A stretch of DNA of 64,000 bases from Glycomyces salinus (lineage in GTDB: Bacteria > Actinomycetota > Actinomycetes > Mycobacteriales > Micromonosporaceae), in NCBI RefSeq assembly GCF_016428645.1, contig NZ_JAELXW010000008.1, forward strand, positions 1 through 64,000, given 5' to 3'. Of the stretch, positions 1 through 12,600 are shown one piece after another; position 1 is the first letter of the stretch; each line of letters begins with the position of its first letter. Position numbers and translations under genes: made by a program. The notes below the pieces were generated by a model. It was not told the origin of the DNA and made no database searches. It saw only the letters and a program-made list of their open reading frames with translations.

Positions 1-2679
1 CACCGCACCAGAATCGGCCTGCTGGGTGATGTCGGCGCCGGGCCCGGCGCCGGACACCTCGAGCACCAGACCCGAATGGCGGGCCCTGATACGCCAGAAC
101 CCGCCGCCGGCGTCGACGAAGTCGAACTGCTGATTGTCACCGCCGTGAATCGACCACTGGATCGCGGCAGCTCCGGCTCCGGCGGACGCACCCTCGATGT
201 CGACTGCCTTCCCGCTGTGCTTCGCCACCAACCGGTAGAACCCACCGGGCTCCACCACGGATGCCTCACCGAGGGAGGTCACGCGGTAGGCGCGTCCGGC
301 CTGGCCGTTGAACTCGATCACGTCGCTCTCGGGCTCGTCTGGAACGATGACCGAACCGTTCGACTCGTCCACGAGCTCGTAGTCGCCGGTGAACATCCGG
401 CTGCGCACCTTGACGGAGCCGTCGGAGTCGGGCGTGACGGTGAGTTCGTCGATCGATCCGGCGCTCCAGGCGGCACCGACGGTGAATCCGCCGCGGCCGC
501 GCAGGCCGGCGACGCTTCCGGTCGACCAGGCGGGCGGCAGCGCGGGCAGCAGATGAAGTTCGTCGCCGTGGCTGTGCAGCAGCATCTCGGCGATGCCGGA
601 GGTCGCGCCGAAGTTGCCGTCGATCTGGAACGGCGGGTGCAGGTCGAACATGTTGGGCGCGAGACGGTCCGGCGTCACCAGCTGGCGGATCAGGTCGTGG
701 GCGCGGCTTCCTTCCTCCATGCGCGCCCAGAAGTTGATCTTCCAGGCCAGCGACCAGCCGGTTCCGGCGTCGCCGCGGAGTTCGAGGGTCCGGCGCGCCG
801 CTTCGAACAGCTCGGGGGTGCCGCGACTGGTGATCTGGTTGCTCGGGTGCAGGCCGTAGAGGTGCGAGACATGCCGGTGACTCGTCTCGAGCTCGACCCA
901 GTCGTAGAGCCACTCCATGATGTTTCCGCGGGATCCGACTCGCGTGGGCGCCAACCGGTCTCGTGCGTCCTTGACTTGCGCCCCGAAGTCGGAGTCGACG
1001 CCCAGCACCTCGCCGGCGCTCACGCAGCCGTCGAACAGGTCGCGCAGAATCTGCATGTCCATGGTGGGCCCGGCGCACACGCTGGCGCCGTTGTGATGTG
1101 GCAGCTCCGGGGAGTTCGACGGATTGGTGACCAGCCATCCGAGGTCGGGCTCCTCCACCAGCGTCTCCAGGAAGAATTGGGCGGCGCCTTTCATCAGCGG
1201 ATAGTTCGCCCGCAGGAGCTGGGAGTCGCCGGTGAACCGGTAGTGCTCCCAGATCTGCGTGGCGAGCCAGGCGCCGCCGGTCTGCCACATGCCCCACAGC
1301 GCCCCGTCGACGACTGAGGCGCCCCGCCAGCCGTCGGTGTTGTGGTGGCTCATCCAGCCGCCCGCCCCGTACTGCACGTCAGCGACCCGCGCTCCGGTGT
1401 GCGAGAGGTCGTCGACCATGTCGAACACCGGTTCCAGGCACTCGGCGAGGTTCGTCGTCCCGGCCGGCCAGTAGTTCATCGGCAGGTTGGCGTTGATGGT
1501 GTACTTCGACTCCCAGGCGGGGGTCATCTCCTGGTTCCAGAGCCCTTGCAGGTTGGCGGGCTGAGTGCCGGGACGCGACGCGGAGATCAGCAGGTAGCGG
1601 CCGTACTGGAACAGCAAGGTCGAGAACTGCGGATCGTTCACGGAATCGTGCTGGGCGATGCGGACGTCGGTCGGCTGGTCGGCCGCGGCCGTCCGCCCGA
1701 GGTCGATGGAGGTGCGGTCGAATAGTTCCCGGTAGTCGGCCAGGTGCCGGGACCGCAGGTCGTCGTAGGAGGTGTTCGTCGCGGCGTCGAGGTGGCCCCA
1801 GGCGATCCCCTGGTAGTCGCCGTCGACGTACTGATAGTCGACGTAGCTCGTCCCGATCGAGATCAGCAGCGTCACGGCGTCCGCATCGGACACCTGGAGC
1901 GTGCCGCCGGAAGAGCTCGAGTCGCCTCCTTCGACGACGGCCCGCGCCAGCGCGAGGAACCTGACCGAGCCCGCGATGCCACGGTGGTCGCCCGATCTGC
2001 CGTCGAGGGCGATCGTGCGGCCGTCGGGGCTGGACGTCGACGCGTTTTGCGGAGTGTCGAACGTGGCGGTGAACGAGATCCGACCGGCGGTGTCGGCGGT
2101 GAGGCGCACCGCGATGACCTGGTCGGGCACGGTGGCGATGACCTCGCGCTGGTAGCGCACGCCGTTCGCGAGGTAGCCGACGCCGGTGGCGGCGGTGGTC
2201 AGGTCGAGCCACCGCTCGTACTCGGAGACCCCGCCGATGCCGGGAAAGGCGAAGTCGAGGTCGCCGACGGGCTGGTAGGCGAGCTGGCCGGCGGGATTGC
2301 CGAGCATGGTCTGGTTGATGAGGTCCTGCGCCTCGCCCCACCGGTCGGCGAAGACGAGCCCGCGGATCTGCGGGAGGGCGTCGGCCCCGCCGGGGTTGCT
2401 GTAGTCGTGCGGGCCGCCCGCCCAGACCGTGTCCTCGTTGAGCTGCAACCGCTCCGCGCCGTAGTTGCCGAACACCATCGCGCCGAGCCGGCCGTTGCCG
2501 ACCGGGAGGGCGCGCAGCCAGTCGGTGCCGGCGGGCTCGTCGTACCACAGTGCAAGGTCACCGGCGGCCTCCACCGCCGCTGGTGCCGCGGCCGCGCGCG
2601 GCGCGGCCCACTGGAGCGGGGCCGCGACCGCGCCGATCGCACCGTACTGGATCACCTGTCGTCGCCGCAGCGCTGCCAT
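1..2679 (-). CDS. GH95 family alpha-L-fucosidase with C-terminal ricin-type lectin (3' end outside window)
   Basis: Predicted secreted GH95 glycoside hydrolase, probably removing terminal L-fucose (or L-galactose) from plant or microbial glycans. The frame is open from the ATG at 2679, which has GGAGG just upstream, to the window edge: 893 codons without a stop. The N-terminus carries a Tat-like signal (LRRRQVIQYG followed by an Ala-rich stretch). GH95 hallmarks are visible: NANLPMNYWPAG near residue 397 (active-site Asn pair of the family), HRHVSHLYGLHPSNQ near 599 and QIDGNFG near 684. From about residue 800 a ricin-B-like carbohydrate-binding domain begins (FYRLVAKHSGKAVDIEG) and runs off the edge. 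It lies downstream of the FadR-type regulator in the same direction and next to a sugar importer, so the released sugar is probably imported by that system. The family call is firm; the sugar specificity is inferred. Confidence 0.9.
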   Translation of the reverse strand, partial: MAALRRRQVIQYGAIGAVAAPLQWAAPRAAAAPAAVEAAGDLALWYDEPAGTDWLRALPVGNGRLGAMVFGNYGAERLQLNEDTVWAGGPHDYSNPGGADALPQIRGLVFADRWGEAQDLINQTMLGNPAGQLAYQPVGDLDFAFPGIGGVSEYERWLDLTTAATGVGYLANGVRYQREVIATVPDQVIAVRLTADTAGRISFTATFDTPQNASTSSPDGRTIALDGRSGDHRGIAGSVRFLALARAVVEGGDSSSSGGTLQVSDADAVTLLISIGTSYVDYQYVDGDYQGIAWGHLDAATNTSYDDLRSRHLADYRELFDRTSIDLGRTAAADQPTDVRIAQHDSVNDPQFSTLLFQYGRYLLISASRPGTQPANLQGLWNQEMTPAWESKYTINANLPMNYWPAGTTNLAECLEPVFDMVDDLSHTGARVADVQYGAGGWMSHHNTDGWRGASVVDGALWGMWQTGGAWLATQIWEHYRFTGDSQLLRANYPLMKGAAQFFLETLVEEPDLGWLVTNPSNSPELPHHNGASVCAGPTMDMQILRDLFDGCVSAGEVLGVDSDFGAQVKDARDRLAPTRVGSRGNIMEWLYDWVELETSHRHVSHLYGLHPSNQITSRGTPELFEAARRTLELRGDAGTGWSLAWKINFWARMEEGSRAHDLIRQLVTPDRLAPNMFDLHPPFQIDGNFGATSGIAEMLLHSHGDELHLLPALPPAWSTGSVAGLRGRGGFTVGAAWSAGSIDELTVTPDSDGSVKVRSRMFTGDYELVDESNGSVIVPDEPESDVIEFNGQAGRAYRVTSLGEASVVEPGGFYRLVAKHSGKAVDIEGASAGAGAAAIQWSIHGGDNQQFDFVDAGGGFWRIRARHSGLVLEVSGAGPGADITQQADSGAV

Positions 2680-2734
2680 GTCGATCCTCCGAGGGGTGGC
2701 CGCGCACGCGGCCAGGGCTCTGAACATCGAAGAC

Positions 2735-2764
2735 AGTCTATAAAGATTGGATCTATGAAGTCAA
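2735..2764 (-). promoter_or_regulatory. Putative promoter of the GH95 gene
   Basis: On the minus strand a TTGACT -35 element (2759-2764) is followed after 18 nt by TAGACT (2735-2740); TATAGA at 2737-2742 with a 16-nt spacer is an alternative. It stands about 60 nt upstream of the GH95 start in an AT-rich pocket unlike the surrounding DNA. Assigned by sequence only. Confidence 0.5.
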
Positions 2765-2775
2765 GTATGTGAATA

Positions 2776-2793
2776 TTGAGCCTTATGGCTCAA
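2776..2793. promoter_or_regulatory. Perfect inverted repeat TTGAGCC-TTAT-GGCTCAA upstream of the GH95 promoter
   Basis: Seven-base perfect arms flank a 4-nt centre. The repeat lies between the stop of the FadR-type gene and the GH95 -35 element. It could be an operator or a weak terminator of the regulator gene. The stem is short and not GC-rich for this genome and no T-run follows, which favours a protein-binding site. Confidence 0.4.
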
Positions 2794-2842
2794 CGGAAGC
2801 CGGGGGGTTCGGCCGAGTCATCAGACCTATCGAGGCGCCGCC

Positions 2843-3613
2843 CTAGCGCTGAAGCCGGTCGGGGTCGGCCTGCCCGCTGCGGCGGACCAGCCACGCGTCG
2901 GTGATGTGCCTGAACATCGCCTCGCCGGCGCCTTCGGCGTCGCGGGCGGCGATGCGCTCGTACACGCGCCGGTGCCCCTCGTTGGACGCCACGCACAGCG
3001 ACCGCTCGGTGCGGCCCATGTAGCTGGCGGTGTTGATGACCTGGCTCTCCAGGGAGCGGACGACGGCGCGCGCGATGCGGTTGCCCGAGGCCCGCATGAC
3101 CGTGTCGTGGAAGGCCCGGTCCTGCTCGTGGTACGACGAGGGATCGTCGACGAGCCCGTCCATGCGGTCCACGAGCTCGCGCATCCGCTCGATCGCCTCC
3201 TCGTCGGCGACGCGGGCGGCGACGTGGGCCATGTCGGATTCGAGCACGCGCCTGGTGACGACCAGGTCGTCGAGGATGGAGAGGCTCTCGTCCTCGGCGA
3301 TGGTCGCGCCGAGCACCAGCTCGTCGAGCATGTTCCACTCCGTGGAGGGCAGCACGGTGGTCCCCGCGCCCTGGCGGATCTGGACCATGCCCTTCTCCTG
3401 CAGGATCTTCACGGCCTCCCGGACGACGGTCCGGCTCACCGAGAACGCCTGGCACAGGGCCGGCTCCGGCGGCAGCGGCGCACCGGCCGGATAGTCGCCG
3501 CGGACGATGCGCTGCACCAGCTCCGCGGTGACCGCCTTGGCCAGGTTCGTGGGTCGTCTCGCCCAGGCCGGCGGCTTCGAGTCGCCCGCGGCCGATTGCT
3601 GCAATGCCGTCAT
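2843..3613 (-). CDS. FadR-subfamily GntR transcriptional regulator
   Basis: A 256-aa regulator with an N-terminal winged helix (about residues 15-85; the recognition segment includes SVSRTVVREAVKILQEKG) and a C-terminal all-helical FCD ligand domain (about 100-230), the usual size and order for FadR/UxuR-type regulators, which respond to sugar acids or organic acids. The start at 3613 is preceded by GGAGGG at proper spacing; longer upstream reading in this frame has no comparable ribosome site. It is divergent from the sugar ABC operon at 3760 and upstream of the GH95 gene on the same strand. A repeated ACGTCAT motif in the divergent promoter is the likely operator. An enolase-superfamily enzyme in the divergent operon fits a sugar-acid effector, but the effector is inferred. 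Confidence 0.88.
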   Translation of the reverse strand: MTALQQSAAGDSKPPAWARRPTNLAKAVTAELVQRIVRGDYPAGAPLPPEPALCQAFSVSRTVVREAVKILQEKGMVQIRQGAGTTVLPSTEWNMLDELVLGATIAEDESLSILDDLVVTRRVLESDMAHVAARVADEEAIERMRELVDRMDGLVDDPSSYHEQDRAFHDTVMRASGNRIARAVVRSLESQVINTASYMGRTERSLCVASNEGHRRVYERIAARDAEGAGEAMFRHITDAWLVRRSGQADPDRLQR

Positions 3614-3663
3614 GTTCCCTCCGTTTGCGCAGGCCGCTGGGCCGCGGCGCGCGAGCACAGTAT

Positions 3664-3703
3664 ACGTCATTCCATTGACATAAGACGTCATACGAGTTAC
3701 GTT
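3664..3703 (+). promoter_or_regulatory. Promoter of the sugar ABC operon with duplicated ACGTCAT operator
   Basis: TTGACA (3675-3680) is followed after exactly 17 nt by TACGTT (3698-3703), a good sigma-70-like promoter for the operon starting at 3760. ACGTCAT occurs at 3664-3670 and again at 3685-3691. The copies are 21 bp apart, two helical turns, on either side of the -35 box. The second lies in the near-palindrome TAAGACGTCATA inside the spacer, ideal for repression by the adjacent FadR-type protein. The binding assignment is inferred. Confidence 0.6.
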
Positions 3704-3759
3704 CTCGGTGGACATGCATCCGCCGGGCGACCGGCGACCCCTCTGGAGAGTGATCTGCG

Positions 3760-5028
3760 ATGAAGCAGCGAACACTGACGGCCGCCGCGATGGCCGCGGC
3801 ATTGGCACTGGCCGGCTGCGGCAGCGCCGCGCAACCGGACTCGGACTCCGGCGGCTCGGAAGACAAGCTGGTCGTCTGGGACTGGAAGTCCGGAGACGAG
3901 AATGCGGTCTCGTACATCGAGCTGGCGAAGGCCGACTTCGCCGAGAAGCACCCGGACGTCGAGGTCGAATTCGTCGCCCAGCCGTTCGACCAGTACTACA
4001 ACCTGCTGGGCACGGCCATACAGTCCGGCGAGGGCCCCGACGTCATGATGTTCAACGGCGGCGGCCAGCTGCGGGACCGGACCGACGCCCTCCTCCCGCT
4101 CGACGACTACATCGCCGAGGACCGGGAGCGCCTGGCCGGCTGGGAGGCGTTCAGCGCCGACGGCACCGCCTACGCGGCGCCGGTCACGCTCCAGGGCCAC
4201 CCGATCTACTACAACAAGGACCTCTACGAGCAGGCCGGCCTCGACCCGGAGGCCCCGGCGGCCACGTGGGACGACCTGGCCGACGACTGCGGGGCCGTCA
4301 CCGAGGAGACCGGCGCGAACTGCTTCGCGCAGGGTAACAAGGAGGGCTACGGCATCCAGTTCTGGCTCTCCGGCCTGGGCTCGGGCGTCCTCACCGACGC
4401 CGAGTACGAGGCGTGGATCGCCGGGGACCGCGACTGGTCCGCTCCGGGCGTGAAACGGGTCTTCGAGCTGTGGCAGGAGTCCGGGGACGCGGGCCTGTTC
4501 AACGACGGCGCGAACTCGACGGCCATGTTCAACGACATGTTCGCGGTCTTCGAGGCCGGCGAGGCCGCCCACGTGATCGGCCTGATGTCCGACGTCGGGC
4601 ACTGGAAGGACTTCAGCGAGTTCCTCGGCGCCGAGAACGTCGGCGTGATGGAGGCGCCGCTGGTCAACCCCGAGTCGGCGCCCAGCCTGCCCTACGACGG
4701 CGGCATCGGCTACGGCGCCGCCGAATGGACGGCGGACCCCGAGCTGGCGGCGGACCTGGTCCGCTCGCTGACCTCGACCGCCGCGCTCGAGGCCTTCTAC
4801 GCCGACGCCGGAGCCATCGCCTCGGACACCACCATCGACGCCTCCGACGCCGGCCCGGCCGCGTCGGCGATCGTCTCCCGGATTCCGGACGGCGAGCCCG
4901 CCCTCCACGTCGCCTTGTCCTCCGAGACGCTCGAGCTGATGGGACGGCTCTCCCAGCAGCTGCTGAGCGGCTCGGTCACCGTCGACGAGGCGCTCGACCA
5001 GCTCGCAGAGAGCGACCAGGCGGGATAG
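3760..5028 (+). CDS. Sugar ABC transporter substrate-binding lipoprotein
   Basis: A 422-aa extracellular solute-binding protein of the family-1 (MalE-like) type that captures an oligosaccharide or sugar for import. It begins with a lipoprotein signal (MKQRTL, hydrophobic Ala/Leu core, lipobox LAGC with Cys20). The mature N-terminus reads KLVVWDWKSGDE, typical of sugar binders, and the PDVMMFNGGGQ segment near residue 105 is the usual family-1 motif. GGAG precedes the ATG. It is the first gene of an operon with two permeases 3 nt and 0 nt apart and an enolase-superfamily enzyme. No ATPase gene follows. The substrate is unknown; fucosylated or uronic-acid-containing saccharides are suggested by neighbouring GH95 and beta-helix glycosidases. 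Confidence 0.9.
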   Translation: MKQRTLTAAAMAAALALAGCGSAAQPDSDSGGSEDKLVVWDWKSGDENAVSYIELAKADFAEKHPDVEVEFVAQPFDQYYNLLGTAIQSGEGPDVMMFNGGGQLRDRTDALLPLDDYIAEDRERLAGWEAFSADGTAYAAPVTLQGHPIYYNKDLYEQAGLDPEAPAATWDDLADDCGAVTEETGANCFAQGNKEGYGIQFWLSGLGSGVLTDAEYEAWIAGDRDWSAPGVKRVFELWQESGDAGLFNDGANSTAMFNDMFAVFEAGEAAHVIGLMSDVGHWKDFSEFLGAENVGVMEAPLVNPESAPSLPYDGGIGYGAAEWTADPELAADLVRSLTSTAALEAFYADAGAIASDTTIDASDAGPAASAIVSRIPDGEPALHVALSSETLELMGRLSQQLLSGSVTVDEALDQLAESDQAG

Positions 5029-5031
5029 GGC

Positions 5032-6012
5032 ATGCCGATCGGAAGTCCGCCTCCCTCGGTCCGCCCATCCGTGGTCGGGCGGGCCGGGGGTGCGGCACCC
5101 GCACGGGTTCCTCAGCAGGCACGGGGACGGCGCGTACGGGCCTCGCGCCGCCCCCGTGCCGAACGTCTCGCGCCGTACGTGCTGGTGGCGCCCGCGGTGC
5201 TCATCATCGCGGGGCTTCGGCTGTACCCGCTGGCGCTCGGGGTCAACTTCTCCTTCACCGGCGACGGCGACCGGAACGGGCAGGCGGTCGGGCTGGACAA
5301 CTACGCAGTCCTGCTCGACGACCCGCTGTTCCGCGAGGCGATGGGGAACGTCTGGCTGCTGGTGCTGCTCCTGCCGGTCGCGGTGGCGATCCCGGGGATG
5401 CTGGCGACGTTCATCTACCTGCGCGTCCCCGGCCACCGGTTCTACCGGAGCGTCTACTTCTTCCCGGCGGTCCTGTCACCGGTGATCGTCGGCGCGATCT
5501 TCAACCTGCTGCTGGCGTACGACGGCACGGTCAACACCGTGCTCGGCGCGATCGGGCTCGGACCGGTCGACTGGCTCGGCGATCCGGACGTCGCGATGTT
5601 CGCGGTCGTCGGCGTGCACGTGTGGGCGACCTTCGGGATGGCGCTGGTGGTGTTCCTCGCCGGATTCTCCACTCTCGACTCAGCCCTCATCGACGCGGCA
5701 CGCATCGACGGCGCCTCGCTCTCCCAGGTGATCCGGCACGTGATCGTCCCCGGCCTGTCGCGCACCATCCAGTTCGTCTTCGTGACCACGATGATCGGGA
5801 TGCTGACCTCGATGTTCGGGCTGCTGTACGTCATGACCGGCGGCGGCCCGGAGGGCTCGACGTACCTGCCCGAGTACTACATCTGGATCCAGCAGGGGCA
5901 GATGAACCGCCCGGCGCTCGCCTCGGCCGCCTCCACCGTCCTGTTCGGCGTGATGCTGGTGGTGGGGCTGGCCCAGATCGCCGTGCTCCGCCGCGCGGGG
6001 AGGGAGGACTGA
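5032..6012 (+). CDS. Sugar ABC transporter permease (MalF-like)
   Basis: A 326-aa inner-membrane permease of the binding-protein-dependent sugar importer family. After a basic, Pro/Arg-rich N-terminus of about 40 residues there are six predicted membrane spans, beginning at LAPYVLVAPAVLIIAGLRLY. The cytoplasmic coupling loop DAARIDGASLSQVIRHVIVP, the EAA motif that docks the ATPase, lies near residue 220. The ATG at 5032 is 3 nt after the binding-protein stop; a start further inside is possible because the first 40 residues are low complexity. The gene ends in TGATG, overlapping the next permease, so the two are translationally coupled. Confidence 0.88.
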   Translation: MPIGSPPPSVRPSVVGRAGGAAPARVPQQARGRRVRASRRPRAERLAPYVLVAPAVLIIAGLRLYPLALGVNFSFTGDGDRNGQAVGLDNYAVLLDDPLFREAMGNVWLLVLLLPVAVAIPGMLATFIYLRVPGHRFYRSVYFFPAVLSPVIVGAIFNLLLAYDGTVNTVLGAIGLGPVDWLGDPDVAMFAVVGVHVWATFGMALVVFLAGFSTLDSALIDAARIDGASLSQVIRHVIVPGLSRTIQFVFVTTMIGMLTSMFGLLYVMTGGGPEGSTYLPEYYIWIQQGQMNRPALASAASTVLFGVMLVVGLAQIAVLRRAGRED

Positions 6013-6839
6013 TGTCCCGCAACCGTTTCGGCAGATGGCTGATCGCGGTCCCGATGGCCGCGCTGGCGGTGGCCACGATCTACCCGCTGGTGTTCACCGC
6101 CAACGTCGCGTCCAAGACCCGCCACGAGTACATCCTCGACCGCTTCTCCCCCACCGAGTCCCTGCGACTGGAGAACTTCGCGTCCGCGTGGGCCAGCGCG
6201 GGCATGGCGCGTTACTTCGCCAACTCGGTCATCGTCGTCGCCGGCGCGGTGGCGCTGCTCCTGGTGGTCGGCTCGATGGCCGGGTTCGCGCTGAGCCGGC
6301 TGCGCTTCACCGGATCGCGGGCGCTGTTCCTCGGCTGCCTCGCGGCCCTGTTCGTCCCGTTCCAGGTGATCATGGTGCCGCTCGCCCGGACCATGGACCA
6401 GATCGGCCTCATGGACACCTACCCCGGGCTGATCCTCGCCTACGTCGCGCAGTTCCTGCCGTTCACGATCTTCCTGATGACCGCCTACTACAGCGGCATC
6501 CCGCGGGAGATCATCGACGCGGCCCGGATCGACGGGAACACCACGTACGGGGTGTACTGGCGGATCATGCTGCCGCTGGGCCGTCCGGCGCTGCTGTCGG
6601 TCGGCATCCTCAATGCCCTGTTCTGCTGGAACGACGTCCTCATCGCGCTGCTGATGATGCCCTCGGCCGACCACCGGACCCTGATGGTCGGCGTCACCTC
6701 GCTACGTGGGCAGTACTCGGACGACATCCCGACCTTCGCGGCCGGGGTGCTCATCGCCGCGCTGCCGGTCCTGCTGCTCTACCTGTTCTTCCAGCGCCAG
6801 ATCGCCGCCGGCGTCACCGCCGGCTCCACGAAGGGATGA
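6012..6839 (+). CDS. Carbohydrate ABC transporter permease (MalG-like)
   Basis: A 275-aa second permease of the importer. It has six membrane spans starting at WLIAVPMAALAVATIYPLVF, the conserved periplasmic segment around SLRLENFASAW, and the EAA coupling loop IIDAARIDGNTTYGVYWRIM near residue 170. The start at 6012 overlaps the preceding stop by one base (TGATG), with GGGAGGAC directly upstream. It ends GSTKG, the usual MalG-type terminus. It pairs with the MalF-like permease to form the channel; the ATPase must come from elsewhere in the genome. Confidence 0.88.
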   Translation: MSRNRFGRWLIAVPMAALAVATIYPLVFTANVASKTRHEYILDRFSPTESLRLENFASAWASAGMARYFANSVIVVAGAVALLLVVGSMAGFALSRLRFTGSRALFLGCLAALFVPFQVIMVPLARTMDQIGLMDTYPGLILAYVAQFLPFTIFLMTAYYSGIPREIIDAARIDGNTTYGVYWRIMLPLGRPALLSVGILNALFCWNDVLIALLMMPSADHRTLMVGVTSLRGQYSDDIPTFAAGVLIAALPVLLLYLFFQRQIAAGVTAGSTKG

Positions 6840-6840
6840 C

Positions 6841-10456
<3,616 letters not shown>

Positions 10457-10473
10457 CTCGGACAGGTCGACCC

Positions 10474-10505
10474 GGTGCGGGTCGCCGCGGGCGGCGACCC
10501 GCACC
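10474..10505. terminator. Stem-loop terminator after the first beta-helix gene
   Basis: A 14-bp perfect inverted repeat, GGTGCGGGTCGCCG / CGGCGACCCGCACC, with a 4-nt loop lies 18 bp after the stop at 10456. It separates the lectin-bearing copy from its tandem paralogue. No T-tract follows, as is common in high-GC actinobacteria. Confidence 0.65.
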
Positions 10506-10575
10506 CACGGGCCTTTCGACCGGCCCCGCCGTCCACCACTGATGCGTTCGCAGGAACGCAGGAAGAGATACGACC

Positions 10576-12573
10576 ATGCACCACACGCCCTCGCTTCGAG
10601 CCCGCGAATCCGCGGCCGAGCACGAATTCTTCGTCGCGCCTGACGGCGACGACGGCGGCCCCGGCTCCATCGACCGGCCGCTCGGTTCTCTGGGAGAGGC
10701 TCAAGTCCGGGCCCGCCGGGCCGCCGCCGCGGGGGACGGCGACGTGGCCGTGAACCTCCTGGACGGCACCTTCCGCCTCGACTCCCCGCTGCGGTTCGAC
10801 GCGGCCGATTCGGGACGGGGCGGCCACACCGTGACCTGGAGGGCCGCCCCCGGTGCCGCGCCCGTGGTGACCGGTGCCGAGGCCGTCACCGGCTGGGAGC
10901 TCGACGACGCCGAGACCGGTGTCTACCGTGCGGAAGTCGGCACCGGCTTCGACTCCAGGCAGCTCTATGTCGACGGTGCGCTGGCGCGTCGCGCCCGGCT
11001 CGCCCTGTCTCCTTCTGACATCAAGTTCGATCCGAGCGGGTTCACCGTCGAGAACCAGAGCTTCGGTTGGCTCGCCGGTCTGCCGGACCAGCGGCGCATC
11101 GAGTTCGTCGCGTATCTGACGTGGACCGTCAGGATCACCCCGGTCGACGCCATCGCGGGCTCCACGGTCGCACTGCGGCAGCCCGCCTGGGACAACAACA
11201 CCTACGGCTACGACACGGTCCAGAACCCGTACGTCGGTCCGCGGTTCTTCCTGGCGGGCTCCCGCGCGTTCCTCGACGAGCCGGGCGAGTGGTTCCTGGA
11301 CGCGAACGCCGGAATCCTGTACTACAAGCCGCTCCGGGGCCAGGACCTGGCGAACACCGCTGTCGAGCTGCCCCGGCTGGAGACGCTGATCGAGGTCGGC
11401 GGCACCTACGACCGGCCGGTCCGCGGTCTCGGTTTCGAGGGGCTGACGTTCACCGGGACCTCCTGGCTGCATCCCAATTCCGATGACGGCTACGCCAACC
11501 AGCAGACCGGCACGTTCCTCACCGGAGTCCAGCCCGACCGGCCCTCCGACGCGTTCGACACCGGCTCGCGCGGCTGCTACGAATTCGAGGCGACCCGGAA
11601 CGACTGGTGGCAGATGCCGGCGGCGGTGCAGGTCTCGGCGGCCGAAGGGATCTCGTTCTCCGGCAACACCTTCGTGAACCTCGGCTCGATCGGGCTGGGG
11701 ATCGGCAACGACGCGAACGCCCACTCCTCCGGTGTCGGGCTCGGTGCGCATGACGTGTCGGTCGTCGGCAACACCTTCACCGCCGGCGCCGGCGGGGGCA
11801 TCGCGGTCGGCGGGGTCCAGCCGGATGCGCACCACCCTTCCGACGAGCGCATGGTCAACCGCGACATCCTGATCGGGGAGAACAGCATCTACTCGACGGC
11901 ACTGGACTACCTCGACAACGTGGCGATCCTCGCCACCTACGCCACCCGGCTCACGATCGAGCACAACCACATCGCGCACATGCCCTACAGCGGCATCGCC
12001 GTCGGCTACGGCTGGGGCGCCAACGACCCGGCGGGCTGCCAGGAGTACCTCGACCGCGGGCTGTACGACTTCCAGCCGATCTACGTCACGCCCACGACGC
12101 TGACCGACGTCCACGTCATCGGCAACCACCTGGTCGACATGGTGAACACGCTCTGGGACGCGGGCTGCATCTATGCGCTCTCGGCGCAGCCGAACAGCAC
12201 GATCGAGGGCAACTTCTGCGACGGCTCGGGCCAGCTCGGTCTGTATTTCGACGAGGGCTCGCGCTACTTCAAGGTGACCGGCAACGTCCTGATGAACACC
12301 GAGGACCAGTGGGCCCACGCGAACATCTTCGGCGGCCACAACACCGGCGACCTCACCCTGACCGGGAACTACTCGACCAGTCCGGCGATCACCGGCATCC
12401 CCGACGGAGAACGCGGCAACACGGTGCAGAGCCACACCGTCTTCTCCGCCGACGACATCCCGGCCGGGGCCGCCCGGATCATGGCCGGCGCGGGCCCGAA
12501 CCGCGGCGCCAGTGAGCGGCGGAGGCGGCCTGGGCGCGGTCGAGTCGGATCGCCGAGGGCGCAGTCTCAGTAG
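10576..12573 (+). CDS. Tandem paralogue of the beta-helix glycosidase, lacking signal peptide and lectin domain
   Basis: A 665-aa protein closely matching the preceding gene over its beta-helix part ([14 protein letters not shown] onward, through the [16 protein letters not shown] and [12 protein letters not shown] segments). It begins with only about 17 unrelated residues (MHHTPSLRARESAAEHE), with no hydrophobic core. After GAGPN it ends in an Arg/Gly-rich tail of about 24 residues instead of the ricin trefoil. GGAAGAG precedes the ATG. It is therefore either a cytoplasmic enzyme acting on imported oligosaccharides or a decaying copy. The beta-helix is uninterrupted, which favours retained activity. 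It lies beyond a hairpin terminator, so expression may depend on readthrough or its own promoter. Confidence 0.75.
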   Translation: MHHTPSLRARESAAEHEFFVAPDGDDGGPGSIDRPLGSLGEAQVRARRAAAAGDGDVAVNLLDGTFRLDSPLRFDAADSGRGGHTVTWRAAPGAAPVVTGAEAVTGWELDDAETGVYRAEVGTGFDSRQLYVDGALARRARLALSPSDIKFDPSGFTVENQSFGWLAGLPDQRRIEFVAYLTWTVRITPVDAIAGSTVALRQPAWDNNTYGYDTVQNPYVGPRFFLAGSRAFLDEPGEWFLDANAGILYYKPLRGQDLANTAVELPRLETLIEVGGTYDRPVRGLGFEGLTFTGTSWLHPNSDDGYANQQTGTFLTGVQPDRPSDAFDTGSRGCYEFEATRNDWWQMPAAVQVSAAEGISFSGNTFVNLGSIGLGIGNDANAHSSGVGLGAHDVSVVGNTFTAGAGGGIAVGGVQPDAHHPSDERMVNRDILIGENSIYSTALDYLDNVAILATYATRLTIEHNHIAHMPYSGIAVGYGWGANDPAGCQEYLDRGLYDFQPIYVTPTTLTDVHVIGNHLVDMVNTLWDAGCIYALSAQPNSTIEGNFCDGSGQLGLYFDEGSRYFKVTGNVLMNTEDQWAHANIFGGHNTGDLTLTGNYSTSPAITGIPDGERGNTVQSHTVFSADDIPAGAARIMAGAGPNRGASERRRRPGRGRVGSPRAQSQ

Positions 12574-12600
12574 ACCCGGATCGCCTGGGCGGGATCGTGG

